This document shows, one piece after another, positions 29,201 through 38,460 of a stretch of DNA of 64,000 nt; position 1 is the first letter of the stretch; each line of letters opens with the position of its first letter. The position numbers and the translations under genes are program-made. The notes below the pieces were generated by a model. It had not been told where the DNA came from. It searched no databases and saw nothing but the letters and a program-made list of their open reading frames with translations. Source of the DNA: Syngnathus acus (taxonomy: Eukaryota; Chordata; Actinopteri; Syngnathiformes; Syngnathidae); assembly GCF_901709675.1 (NCBI RefSeq), contig NC_051095.1, positions 13,405,456 through 13,469,455 of the forward strand, in the 5' to 3' direction.

Positions 29201-32200
29201 TATAAAATATGGTACTGTGTATATTACCATAATGTCGACATATAATGCCATTTTTAAATGTTTTTTTGAGAACTGTCATTAATCATTAAAAGTGTAGTCA
29301 TTGTTAATTAAAAGAAAACATCCAATAAAAAGGCATAGATAATGTGCTCATGGGAAACATGAAAACTTTAGGTGACCCCAAACTTTTAAACGGCTGTATA
29401 TACAGTACACAAATAAATGAGAACAAACGCAACTAAAAAGAAAGCCTTTTTGGAAATTGTTGGATGGAGACACCCCCCCCCCCACACACACACACACATA
29501 GAAAATAGACTAAAAATGAACCTTCAACCCACTTTGGCCGCCCCTTAGTTTGGTATTACCTGATTTAATCGAATTATTTATTTTTCAAGCTTTTCATAGT
29601 CTGACTTGAAACGCTAAGTATCAACTCCTGATTTATTTTTCAAAAAACTCACCGGACAGCTTAAACGGCATCATTAAAGTTTGACAAAGACTGGATGAAC
29701 GTGAAGATAATTAAAGTAACTTACAAGAAAAACAGGCAAAATTTCCACCCGTTTGTCTGTAATTTCGCCGCCTAATTTGGGTCCCCTCGCCTTGTTACAT
29801 GGTCGTAGCACTGAAAAGCTCCATTCATCTGTATATGTCACGAGCGGGGGACATTTTTTTGATTTCCTGTCATTTGGGGCTTCCTCCAGGCGCCGTGTTT
29901 TGTCACGCATCAAAGTCAATTTGCAGCTAATGGTCGGCAGATTAGCTTATTTGAGCCAAACGTGCCGCTTTGATACTTTTGACACTGATGGTGATGTCTG
30001 TGTGTGCGTGGGCTTGCGTGCACGCGCGCGTGTGTGTGTGTGTGTTTGTGTGTATGCATCCTGGGGGCCCTCGTGTGTCACACGTTACAGGAAGCACACA
30101 GCTGAGGGACGCCCAGCAGTTTGAACAAGTGGCACATCACAATGCGAGGAGCGCAGAGTTGCGCACTTTGACACGCAATGACAGAATGTTTCAATGCAAG
30201 CAGCCCAAAGTAAACAGTATTGCACAGAAAGCTGAAAGATACATGACCCCTACTTCATTGCCCGTCAAGCCCCCTCCTCCAAAGAAACCCCACAAAACCT
30301 CTTGAATCTCCTCAATCACTTATGGATTATAAGTGAAAATACCAAAGAAGCTCTGTCTTGAAATGTTGGATTATTTCCCGGCATGATAAGCGAGGAAAGA
30401 TAGTGTCCACCTTTGTAGATTAGTGACTTCACGTTGACTTAATAGGTGTGCTTCAGAAATAAAACATTAGCAACAGGTTGTTTTAATTGGGCAACACTTG
30501 CTATTCTGTTACTTTGCAGCTATACTCTCTGACCTAAAATATGGAAGACAATCTTAAGTAAACCTTTTAGTTGCTTGTAGTACGTACACTTGCATAATTG
30601 TAAATAGTGATACAACATGCCGTTTTCAAACTGCCGCCACATTGCCATCCTGCTCTAGTCTACTGTAAAGTCTGTATACCTACGGTGTACAGCATATCTA
30701 TGATATATCTGTGTAACCAAGCTACTATAAAGTCTGTACATAACTGTGTATTTATATTTTAAAGTACAGATCATATTCATACGGATCATATGTCAATAAT
30801 CTCATCAAGAGGCTGATGTGTCTACCTGTAAATTCCATGGCTTGCTGGATGTGCTTGCACGGAGCGTATCATTAAAAAGCCTCTCGGGTTCAGGCGAAAG
30901 AGACACCTCAATCCCTCACAGGTACTTCCTCCACCTGGGAGGCCCGATGGGGCTCCGTGAGTCCAGACAAAAGCACGGAATCATTTAGTCACGCCGGATT
31001 AGGACACTTATTTGGCTCCAACTCCTCTCGGCGTTTCCACAACACGACTGTTTGTTTTGTCATGTATGCTTCTCATTAAGAGCCACTGAAGGGGATGATG
31101 AGAGCTGGCTGTTATCAGGTGTTGCTTCCTTCTAAGAGCTCTTCTGCTTATCTGATGGGCTGCTAAACTCTGTATTGTCTTACACTCACCTGTGTTGTGT
31201 GCGTGTGTGTCTGTCAGGCGGAGATGATGTTCTCTTCAGGGGTCTTCTGGACAGGCCTGGTCTTCATCCCCATCACCTCACTGGTCTTCGACGTGGCCTA
31301 CAAAGTGTGAGTCTCCCCTCTGTCTCTCTCTCTCATCTCTACACTTAAGGAAATTCCTCCTGAATCTTCTCCTATCACCACTTTGATGTTTGGGCTTCCA
31401 TGAAAAATCTGTTTTTTTTCTTCCCCAGTCAGCATCTGGGCTAAATTAAAATCTCATCATTGTGCATGTGTGTCAATGTTGTCTGGTTACAGGGTGAAAA
31501 AAGTGTTTTTCAAGACGCTGGTGGATGAGGTACAGGAGCTGGAGGCTTTATCCAAAGATCCCGGAGCTGTCGTGCACGGGAAAAGGTACGCCACACCTCA
31601 CCTTTACGTCTTTTCTACCCAGCAGAAAGACTAAACACAAAATCCACACAAACACAGGTATTTTTAGTTGAAAGCTTCCTCCTCGAGGAGACATACCCCA
31701 AGGAGGCATCATCTTAAGACAACGTGCCTTTTTGCTTACGATAAATAGCAGGTTGGCATCAGTTCAATTTCTAAAGCTTGGCCTTATCTTCCTTTATATT
31801 GTCATGTTGTAACTAATGTGGCAGGTGACATGCGGTGAAACTAAAACTTGGCTTCACACTAACCTACTGCAATATTTGGAAAGATTAACTAATAGTAATG
31901 CGCAGACCCAATGCAAAATTTACTTCTAACCTATACTAGGACATGTTGGTTTTTGCACTCAGCACACCATTTGCTGGCAATGCTGCTCAATCACTTTTAA
32001 AATAAATCTTTGGATTCAAGATGTTTACGTTCAGTTCAGTGTTTGAGCATCTATGCATGTGTTTACTTTTACACTCCAATTTTCCATTGTTTTTTTAACT
32101 GAAATTCATAAAATTCAATATCTGATTTTAATATGAAATGAAAGCACAGAGCAAATAAACAAATCAAGTTACTACAAAAGAAATCATGGACTTGAACTAT

Positions 32201-35200
32201 AAACCAAAATGTATTCTAAACATTTGCCTCGTACGCTTTAAAGCTATTGACTAGAATTACTTGAAATGCTTGACCTTCAATTCAAAAATGTAAATGGAAA
32301 ACATCTGTGTGTTAGAACTTTGATTTGTAGTATTGTAACAATAGATGTTCAATGTCATCACTGCCACATTACTTACTAAAGCAATATCAGCCAGTTTCAT
32401 GCAAAAATGTGGTTTGTAAGAAAGATCAACAATAAAAAATATTCTGAAAATATTCATAAAAAATATGGCATATGAACTAAAAATGAAAAAAAATCTTGAA
32501 ATATAAAAAACATAAAAGATAATTGTGAGATTGAAATTAAAGCTATTTAATGAGGACACCATGTATACATTTTTTAAATAAGTCTTGATCATAAGCACAT
32601 GAAAATGTTTTTCCAAGAAAAAAGGAAACACCAAGGCTCAAGAATGATTGAGTTGTGCAAGCTGTCCCTTTTCCAAAGCAATCAGTAGAATCCAGTAGAA
32701 CTCTTCAAATTGTACTTAAATCCGTCGGGTTTGATTGCTCTTTAATCCACCTCTTTTGACTGTAATATCAGCAATCATGTCATTTGAAAATGCTGATTGT
32801 CATTATGTGAGCGCTGCGCCGTCATGATATAGTCATGGCAGTGTATTGGAGAGGGTTGGTGGTGCCGGGTGGGGTCTGGGGGGTGTGGGGGGTGCAGCTG
32901 TCTGTGCTACGAGGCCTGCAGCGGCCATTAGCATCAAGCAGATCCGTGTGAGATCTCCTGCTGGCTGAAAGTGATCCCTCGGCCTGGACGCTGTCCCAGA
33001 CCCGCACACACACACATGCGGAAACATGTGTAACATTCACATAAAAAAAAAAAAAAGACAAAGTATGAGGGGGCCAAACATTTGTTAGCTTTACATGAAT
33101 TCCTTCCCCGCTTTCCCGCTGCTTCACATATTTTGCACACTTTGTGTCTCGGCCACTTTGTCTCCCTACGTGGAGCCGGAGCCAGCAGGTAGAGGTGCTT
33201 GATGAATGCCTCGTTAAATCAGCCCGTGGCGCTCAGCATGAGCATAACACACTGGCTGACTGTGTGTGCTTGTGTGTGTCTGTGTGTGTCTGTGTGTCTC
33301 TCTCCGCTGTGTTTATGTGCAGTTTGACGGAAAGGGCCCAGCTCCTGAAAAACGTCTTCAAGAAGAGCACTGTGAGTCTGTACCGCTCCGAGTCCATGCA
33401 GCAGAACCTGCTACGTGAGTTACTCAACATCTTTGCCTTTCACTTGTGTCACTTTCTTTCTCATGGGAAAATGAAAGCAAAGTGAGCTACACACATGCTG
33501 ATTGTTTTTAACATGTAAAATATGAGAGACTCCACACAAAATCAGCCATGTGTGTTCTCGCTGTGTACTTAAGATGACCAACACAGCTCACTTACCACAC
33601 ACATAAGCATACATCCTCAGGCAAAGCAATGCCCCAGAGCAGATGGCAGTACCAATACTAACCTACGTGAGGGCAGAAAGTAGTGATACTACTGTCATGA
33701 GCCTGTTGCTTTATTTTATTTATTTAATTTTGATTTGTGTTGTGAGCCACAATTCAAAGGTCAAGCAAGTTTCACATACAAACCCGCTCAAGTGATATGG
33801 GGGGGCACAAATAAAGTAAAGAGTCATAGTCGCCCTTGCGCTTTCAGCCGTTTATTGACCAAGATACAAATCAAGAATACTTGCAAGAAGCTGCCAGAGG
33901 CCACAGCTCACCCCATGACACTCACCAACTATCCCAACTCAAGCTCTTGATGTCACTTACTTGGCCACGCCTCTAAAAGGCACACATTCACCACTTGATA
34001 ACTACATCACAGAGAGTAATGACACTTACATTGACTAGTTTATGTCCTTATTTCTCTTTTATTGTCTTTCAAAGAGGACCTCGGGTTTTGTGATTAATCC
34101 TACAAAAATCAAAGCAATGTTTCCCTTGGGAAATTATGTCATTCTAATTACCGTAATTTTCGGACTATAAGTCGCACCGGAGTATAAGTCGCACCAGCCA
34201 TAAAATGCCCAAAAAAGTGAAAAAAAACCATATATATGTATATAAGTCGCTCCTGAGTATAAGTCGCCCCCCCACCCAAACTATGAAAAAAACCGCGACT
34301 TATAGTCCGAAAATTACGGTACTCCGTTGTAGAGTCCCAAAAGTATTAAGGGGAGAGCATTTCATATAGCATAAAGAAAATGTAAATCAATAGAAAAACC
34401 TAACAAAGTGGATAAATCAATATTAAACACTTTATTGGACACTCTTTATGGCATATGGAAGCTTTGTCTGCCATTTTTGTACTACAAGTTCATTCTTTTA
34501 TTCCTTAGTGTTCACCGTATGCTTTATGATGGGGCCAGCACACAACACACTTTCTTTGGCCTAATATATTAAAACCGCAACACAACAAAAATGGCATTAA
34601 ATAAACTATTTCGTATCTGGCACTCAGTAATCGGGTTTCTGCGACTACCACTCGTCTTCCACCTCAATTTTAGCTTCTACATTTCAGCAAAACTCGGGTG
34701 TCTCATTGACAAGCATGGGTTTGGTTTTCGTTCTTTTTTCTTTCTTGTGTTGTCTCCTTTGTTTGATCATTTTCTTTCTGTTTGTCTCATAGGTGGGGAT
34801 GAGACACTTGTCGTGTGATTGTTTCAAACCTCACCTTTTAAAGCTTCCGATCGCTGCCTCCATAGCTCCTCAATAGATGAATAGTCGTGCCTCCTCCCAT
34901 CTTTTTTCTTTGCTTATTTTCCTTCCCCCTGGTGTGCTTGCTGTGCCCTCCCTCAATTAGTAGGAGCGCCACAATTTGTGAAATGACGAAATGTTGCGTT
35001 GTTATCCCTCCCTCCACAAAGCACTCGCAACAGCGCACTCCTTTGAGTTGGCCCGCAGGTACTGAGCGGCTCTTTTGACATGTGAAGGTGAGACTGTAGG
35101 TACCATTTGCTTAGGTGGCATTTAGACTACTGTTATTTTCTTAAATGCCTTTAAAACATGGTTAATGAATTCACACAGTTAATCATTACAGTTCATGAGG

Positions 35201-35822
35201 AGAACCACTCAAGTCAGATTTGGCAGACAAGTACTCAATCCATCAATCCTGGCTCTGGCCCCAAATAAAAAATGAAACACTACAGTTGTTTGTGAATAAA
35301 CTCTTAACATTTTTGGTGGGTGAATGTAATAACATGTTGTATTGCTGTACTCCTTTTGGTCTATTTAAAATTAGTCAAGAACTAACAGCTAGTAGCATCT
35401 TGTTAGCTTCAGTTGAGCTGCGAGAGCGTAATCTTCTCCTGAAAACTATTTGAAGGCTTCTTGTCTATGGAGTTGCATTTGGTATGTGTCAAAATTAAAG
35501 ACATAAAAAGTTTTCTCCGGCCTATAAGTCGGTCAGTGAAAGGCTACAGCTCGCCTGTGACCCTAAAAGTAGATGTGAATATACATACATATATGCCTGT
35601 ATTTATTTCATTGACCATTTCATTATGCCACAAGAAAAACACATTCATATGTCTGTTTTGTAATTTAAAATCATTTTTGTTCCTTCCTTGGATGTTTATT
35701 GTTCCATTTTATTCCCTTTGGCAGATGGCTACGCCTTTTCCCAAGACGAGAACGGTGTGGTGTCACAGTCGGAAGTGATCCGAGCGTACGACACCACCAA
35801 GCAGAGGAGCAGAGAGTGGTGA
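691..35822 (+). CDS. atp8a1: ATP8A1, P4-ATPase phospholipid flippase, C-terminal part (15 exons)
   Basis: P4-ATPases use ATP to flip phosphatidylserine and phosphatidylethanolamine to the cytosolic leaflet, working with a CDC50 subunit. Coding exons: 691-820, 3981-4045, 8940-9112, 11962-12145, 14266-14376, 19465-19539, 20834-20956, 23611-23689, 24779-24840, 24951-25007, 25690-25797, 31218-31306, 31493-31585, 33323-33414, 35725-35822. Every junction is GT-AG and the phases join without a break, giving 512 codons plus TGA. Numbered from 691, visible landmarks are the P-domain TGDK (33-36), the hinge GDGANDV (148-154), the M5 lysine in FYKN (213), six C-terminal membrane segments, and the regulatory GYAFS motif (482-486). 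ATP8A1 rather than ATP8A2 is chosen from residues recalled as specific to it, such as [28 protein letters not shown] and YDTTKQR. The phosphorylated aspartate (DKTG), the A domain and M1-M4 lie to the left of the window. Exon borders were set by eye and could be off by a few bases where noted. Confidence 0.95.
821..3980 (+). other. ATP8A1 intron (3.2 kb)
   Basis: No coding signal. Contains a probable single arm of the palindromic element family at about 2855-2985. Remaining sequence appears unique. Confidence 0.75.
2855..2985. mobile_element. Probable single arm of the palindromic element family
   Basis: Order of short blocks matches one arm of the element at 57060-57440: GGAATAATAATTAAGCAGA, CACCCGTTTTTATCC, GGTGGCCATTTTGAC, AAATGACATGTGACCCAACC. 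The second arm is missing. Alignment by eye only. Confidence 0.45.
3981..4045 (+). CDS. atp8a1: ATP8A1 exon: HSCKLL segment
   Basis: Acceptor TCTCCCTTAG, donor GTAAGT. Sixty-five bases encode [18 protein letters not shown] and the following TLD. The completed glycine codon spans the preceding junction. HSCKLL matches ATP8A1; the ATP8A2 equivalent recalled has SCRLV. Confidence 0.92.
4381..4607. mobile_element. Degenerate hAT-type miniature element
   Basis: Begins CAGTGATTTCCAACCAGGGTG and ends with the complement of CAGTGTTTCTCAACATTGAGC, so the termini are imperfect inverted repeats of the hAT (Charlie-like) kind. About 227 bases with no transposase. The 8 bases on each side (TGTTATAG and CCTTAGAA) match poorly, so a target-site duplication is not secure. 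Confidence 0.55.
6665..6826 (+). mobile_element. SINE-like retroposon tail
   Basis: Contains GATGGGTTAAATGCAGAGGA, then CAAATTTCAACACACG, GTGTGTGTGACGATCATTGT and a terminal ACTTTAACTTT-type repeat. This string is recalled from common teleost SINE/LINE-related tails. A tRNA-like head with A and B boxes was not identified, so it may be truncated at the 5' end. Confidence 0.55.
6995..7308. mobile_element. hAT-type MITE with target-site duplication
   Basis: A 314-bp element with identical 15-bp terminal inverted repeats, CAGTGTTTCCCAACC at 6995-7009 and its complement at 7294-7308. It is flanked by an 8-bp duplication, CACTAAAA (6987-6994) and CACTAGAA (7309-7316), with one mismatch. The 8-bp duplication and terminal sequence are diagnostic of hAT elements. 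There is no transposase, so it is non-autonomous. Confidence 0.85.
8940..9112 (+). CDS. atp8a1: ATP8A1 exon: P-domain core
   Basis: Acceptor CTCTCTGGCAG, donor GTAGAA (weak but usable). Encodes [20 protein letters not shown] and then [17 protein letters not shown] up to the [10 protein letters not shown] segment, part of the Rossmann-like P domain. The 3' junction splits the arginine codon before VSPLQK. Confidence 0.93.
11962..12145 (+). CDS. atp8a1: ATP8A1 exon: catalytic hinge GDGANDV
   Basis: Acceptor GATTTTCAG, donor GTGAGC. Encodes [19 protein letters not shown], then [29 protein letters not shown] is the invariant Mg-binding hinge motif of P-type ATPases, and its intactness argues for a functional pump. 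Confidence 0.95.
14266..14376 (+). CDS. atp8a1: ATP8A1 exon: transmembrane helix M5
   Basis: Acceptor CCCACGCAG, donor GTAAGT. Encodes the approach to and body of M5 ([15 protein letters not shown]). The lysine in FYKN is the conserved M5 residue known from ATP8A2 work to be needed for phosphatidylserine-stimulated activity; it is present here. Confidence 0.94.
19465..19539 (+). CDS. atp8a1: ATP8A1 exon: M5–M6 region
   Basis: Acceptor CTCCTGCAG, donor GTGAGT. Encodes [19 protein letters not shown] and IGLYNV, nearly unchanged across P4-ATPases of the 8A group. Confidence 0.94.
20662..20754. repeat. (TA)n microsatellite
   Basis: About 93 bases of uninterrupted TA dinucleotide, 80 bases before an ATP8A1 exon. 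Confidence 0.97.
20834..20956 (+). CDS. atp8a1: ATP8A1 exon: M6 and following loop
   Basis: Acceptor TTGTCCAG, donor GTAAAC. Encodes [17 protein letters not shown], then [18 protein letters not shown] and GFNTK. It starts about 80 bases after a long (TA)n tract. Confidence 0.94.
23163..23209. repeat. (CA)n microsatellite
   Basis: About 23 uninterrupted CA units in the ATP8A1 intron. Confidence 0.97.
23611..23689 (+). CDS. atp8a1: ATP8A1 exon: M7 helix
   Basis: Pyrimidine-rich acceptor ending ATTTGCAG, donor GTGAGC. Encodes [20 protein letters not shown] and LKAFQH, a membrane segment typical of M7. Confidence 0.93.
24591..24687. repeat. Two-copy direct repeat, period 58 bp
   Basis: TAAAAATGTAAAAGCCAG plus GTGACCATTA at 24591-24628 recurs, slightly changed, at 24649-24687. 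It sits next to a GGTGGGTCTGGAAGGTATTC scrap (24557-24576) that resembles 18594-18613. Confidence 0.7.
24779..24840 (+). CDS. atp8a1: ATP8A1 exon: luminal loop to M8
   Basis: Acceptor CCTCCCAG, donor GTAAGT. Encodes [20 protein letters not shown] and T. Phase 1 entry completes the GAC codon. Confidence 0.92.
24951..25007 (+). CDS. atp8a1: ATP8A1 exon: M8 helix
   Basis: Acceptor TCCCCGCAG, donor GTAGAT. Fifty-seven bases encode [19 protein letters not shown]. The last residue is Met where Trp is recalled in mammals; the donor position is fixed by the next exon's FSHIAIWG. Confidence 0.88.
25130..25575 (+). repeat. Degenerate TTCTCATAAAATT-type interspersed repeat
   Basis: Recurring loose units such as TTTCTCATAAAATCAAGAC, TTATTCACATAAAATTC and TATTCTCATAAAATATTA fill most of this ATP8A1 intron. 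Spacing is about 30-60 bases and irregular. Confidence 0.55.
25690..25797 (+). CDS. atp8a1: ATP8A1 exon: M9 helix
   Basis: Acceptor GATTGCAG, donor GTAAGC. Encodes [20 protein letters not shown], then the [15 protein letters not shown] loop. Confidence 0.94.
27919..27973. repeat. (GTGC)n/(GT)n simple repeat
   Basis: Run of GTGC units passing into GTGTGTG, with a potential for Z-DNA because purine and pyrimidine alternate. Confidence 0.9.
29371..29405. mobile_element. Tc1-like terminal sequence, isolated
   Basis: GGTGACCCCAAACTTTTAAA followed by CGGCTGTATA resembles a common teleost Tc1-like terminus. No opposite inverted terminus was found within a few kb, so it is a fragment. Confidence 0.4.
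29997..30056. repeat. (GT)n simple repeat
   Basis: Imperfect GT run interrupted by GCGTGGGCTTGCGTGCACGC. Confidence 0.85.
31218..31306 (+). CDS. atp8a1: ATP8A1 exon: M10 helix
   Basis: Acceptor GTCTGTCAG, donor GTGAGT. Encodes [20 protein letters not shown] and [10 protein letters not shown], the last membrane segment. It follows the longest ATP8A1 intron in the window (5.4 kb). Confidence 0.93.
31493..31585 (+). CDS. atp8a1: ATP8A1 exon: cytosolic tail start
   Basis: Acceptor GGTTACAG, donor GTACGC. Encodes [20 protein letters not shown] and then [10 protein letters not shown]. The EEVQELE-like stretch and DPGAVV agree with ATP8A1. Confidence 0.92.
33323..33414 (+). CDS. atp8a1: ATP8A1 exon: C-terminal tail
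   Basis: Acceptor TATGTGCAG, donor GTGAGT. Encodes [20 protein letters not shown] and [11 protein letters not shown], part of the tail that in family members folds back to restrain the pump. Confidence 0.92.
34149..34321. mobile_element. Short MITE with perfect 25-bp terminal inverted repeats
   Basis: Arms at 34151-34175 and 34295-34319 are exact reverse complements (starting CCGTAATTTTCGGACTATAA), flanked by TA on both sides, as in TA-targeting (Tc1/mariner-type) elements. The core repeats the motif GTATAAGTCGC several times. No coding capacity. I recall this terminal sequence from several vertebrate genomes, but cannot name the family. Confidence 0.8.
35725..35822 (+). CDS. atp8a1: ATP8A1 last coding exon with stop
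   Basis: Acceptor CTTTGGCAG. Encodes [20 protein letters not shown], then [12 protein letters not shown] and TGA at 35820-35822. GYAFS is the conserved autoinhibitory tail motif described for ATP8A flippases. Only the last few residues differ from the mammalian ending. Confidence 0.94.
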
Positions 35823-37094
35823 GCGGCGGCCATTCTGAAGCCGCAAGAGCTTTTCCCACTTTCTTCTTTATTAGAATTTTCGGGACTCTTAACATGACTG
35901 CAGACAGACGAGAATGGAATCATGTATTCTTCTGTGAAAGGGAACAAATGAACCGTGTTCTATTATCGAGCACGGTGCTTTTTTTTTTGTTTTCGCAAAA
36001 CTGAGCAAAGTGTCTCCTCTCTTTTCATTTAACAGGAAAAAAGAATGGTTATTAGCGCTAAACCAAAATGATTAACATCATTGCGGCCAATTATAACTGT
36101 TTATTGTGAAGTTTAACAATCCTTAGAGCCAAGATTTGAAATGGCGTCAGATTGCCAAAGAGCAGTTGTGAATGCAATCTTCCAAGAACTCGTGAATTCG
36201 GAAAACACGTCGTGAGCACCGTTCTCCTTTTAAATTCTTTTACTTATTTTTCAATGCACTAAAGTTAACGTGTTGTGTGTAAAAGCCTTACATTTGCATC
36301 ATGCCTTCACAAAACAAATCCTTTTTAGTTCTTCACGTAATGTAGACACTGTGCCTGCCTGCTTTTGGTTTGTGGCCTAGTCGGGTTTCCACCTTTTTTT
36401 ACCCCCCCCCCCTGCCCCCCTGATGGACTACAGCATTCCACACGTCACAATCACAAAGGTGCCTACGTTTCCATCCCGGACGAACGAGCCCATGTCACAG
36501 AAAGCTGGCGAGGCACGCTTATAGAGAATTAAATAAATAGATAAATACATAAATAAATAGAGATCTTTCTGACCATGGTGATAGTGTTTCCCTGACAACG
36601 GAGATTTGAACCCTTCCAACTTAAGTGCCATTAGCTTCAAAGAGAGAGAAATATTATCCAGGAAACTCCGCGCCAGTATCAAAACAACCTTGTCTCTATA
36701 GATATTCTTTTGTGGATTTGTATTTTTATATTTGGAGATGTACACATTTTGCATTGACTGGCTTTGTAAAACCGATCGATCGTCTGCAACTTTGGTCCAC
36801 CGCCGGGGACGGAGCAAATGACACTGAGCTTTCTTAAATGTCTTGTTCTGGAACCTTAATATTGTGATTGCTTGATTTATTTATAATTGGATTTAATACT
36901 TCATGTCTGTGCGATGGCTTTCTTCTCCCTATGGGAGATACGACTTCTGACTGTGGGTGTGGATGTGTTGGGTGGATCCCTGCATGTGCATGTGGCGTAT
37001 GATTTGTGTGAGTGTATGCGTTACCTACCGTGGTCATTTTTTGTGTGCATTGCATGTCTGTTTTCTACGTCGGAATATTAAAGCCTCACTGAAA

Positions 37095-37735
37095 AGAAAA
37101 GGAGTTATAATATTACAACAAAGCTATAATTGTTTAGCGGGGAAACACAGGTGTTCTATTCATACGTACTGCAATAGAAAAGTCATAACAGTAAAAATTC
37201 TTATGAAAAACACCTCAAGGACATAAATTTGAAAAATGAAAAGAAAAACAGTAAGTCGACCTACGTTAGTGAGTGAGAATGACCGCATTGTACATAATTT
37301 TATGCTGCACAAACGGGTTCGTAAAAAGAAGTTGTAACATTACAAAATAAGATTTGCAAGGTCCAAATTCACCAGGATGTTTACAGGAATAGAATAAAGT
37401 TGTAATGCCGCAGGAAAACATTTTTCATGCTATAAGAAATTAATCAGAATATTGCAACAAAAAGTAACATTGTGAGACCAAAGTCAGAATTTCTTTGAGA
37501 ATACAGTTGTCAGTCGTAACATTATGCGAAAATACGTCAAAAATGTCACAGGAATAAAATTCCCCCAAAGGAATTCCAACATTTTGATAATTCTGTCTTG
37601 TAAAAATGACCTTTTCCTTATTTAAATAATACAAGCAAAGTTCTGATTTTTTTTGTGTAAAATTACCATATTCTCATTGAAAAAAAATCTCCTAATTATA
37701 TGACTTTATTCTCATAAAATTGTGATATAACATTT
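37095..37735. repeat. Same repeat type, mostly inverted, in ATP8A1 3'UTR
   Basis: Units such as GAATAGAATAAAGTTGTAAT and CAGAATATTGCAACAAAAAG are the complement orientation of the intronic array. At 37670-37735 the orientation flips (GACTTTATTCTCATAAAATT). The transcript therefore holds both orientations. Confidence 0.55.
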
Positions 37736-38435
37736 TTCTTTTTTATCTCAATCACGATTGCAGGATTTTATTACCGGGATATTTAATTTTTCTTTTCAGC
37801 GTGACCCTAATACTTCTTCGTAGTCCTGTTTGTAAGATTACATGTTTGTTTGTTTTTCTCCTGGTGTGTTTCTTAAGTACGAATGTTTGTTTGTCTCTAT
37901 ATACGTAAATGTGCGTGTTGCTGCTAGCCCATACGTCGTCCACTTGCACGAGCTCAGCTTCAGCTCCAATGTCCTCTTGTGTGTTGATGCATGGCCAGTG
38001 CGTGTGGGACCGCGTGCGTGTATTGTCGCGTGCGAGTTTCCGACTGGCTTCCACAGGAGATTTTGTATAATGCACTCTCAATGTAACTTTTTTTTCCCCG
38101 TCGTGGTTACTGTCCATTTTTGGGTTTAATGATGTTTGCGACTCGCTTCAACGGAAAGCTTGAAATGCTCAGAAGTTGTGAAATGTACTCTGAATGTGGA
38201 CGTTGTCTGCATTTCTTTTTTCCCTGTGCTTTTCTTTTAAATTAGATTTTTTTTCTCTAAGTTGTGCGCTGCATGAGTGGATAACACAAACTTGTACCAT
38301 TTCATTTTACAAAACGGAAAAAAAAAAACTTGAGTTAAAATTATTTTCTTGTCATTTTGGATTTCATGATTGTTGTGCATGTCGGGACTGCAAATGTATA
38401 AGTGTTGTCTTTTACGGTCCGCGGAGGACGACTGA

Positions 38436-38441
38436 AATAAA
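38436..38441 (+). terminator. Poly(A) signal AATAAA, probable ATP8A1 end
   Basis: Canonical hexamer followed within about 30-60 bases by a GT-rich stretch (TATGTTTTTGTCTTGTTTGG), the usual cleavage context. No better signal was noticed closer to the stop. Confidence 0.55.
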
Positions 38442-38460
38442 CTTTACATTCATGGAGGAA

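Larger units (their letters stand above)
25798..31217 (+). other. ATP8A1 intron (5.4 kb), largest in the window
   Basis: Simple repeats at 27919-27973 (GTGC/GT), 29470-29500 (poly-C then CA) and 29997-30056 (GT). A Tc1-like end at 29371-29405. No exon-like sequence recognised. Confidence 0.75.
35823..38460 (+). other. atp8a1: Putative ATP8A1 3'UTR
   Basis: No coding signal follows the stop. The first strong AATAAA with a GU-rich downstream stretch is at 38436-38441, implying a 3'UTR of about 2.6 kb. It contains a poly-C tract near 36402-36420, an ATAAATA-rich run near 36527-36560, and a repeat-derived stretch at 37095-37735. The extent is inferred from the poly(A) signal only. Confidence 0.55.

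Noticed and set aside
32257-32634. A 125-codon Phe/Ile-rich open frame on −
   Set aside because: AT-rich intronic sequence without start context, homology or splice support.
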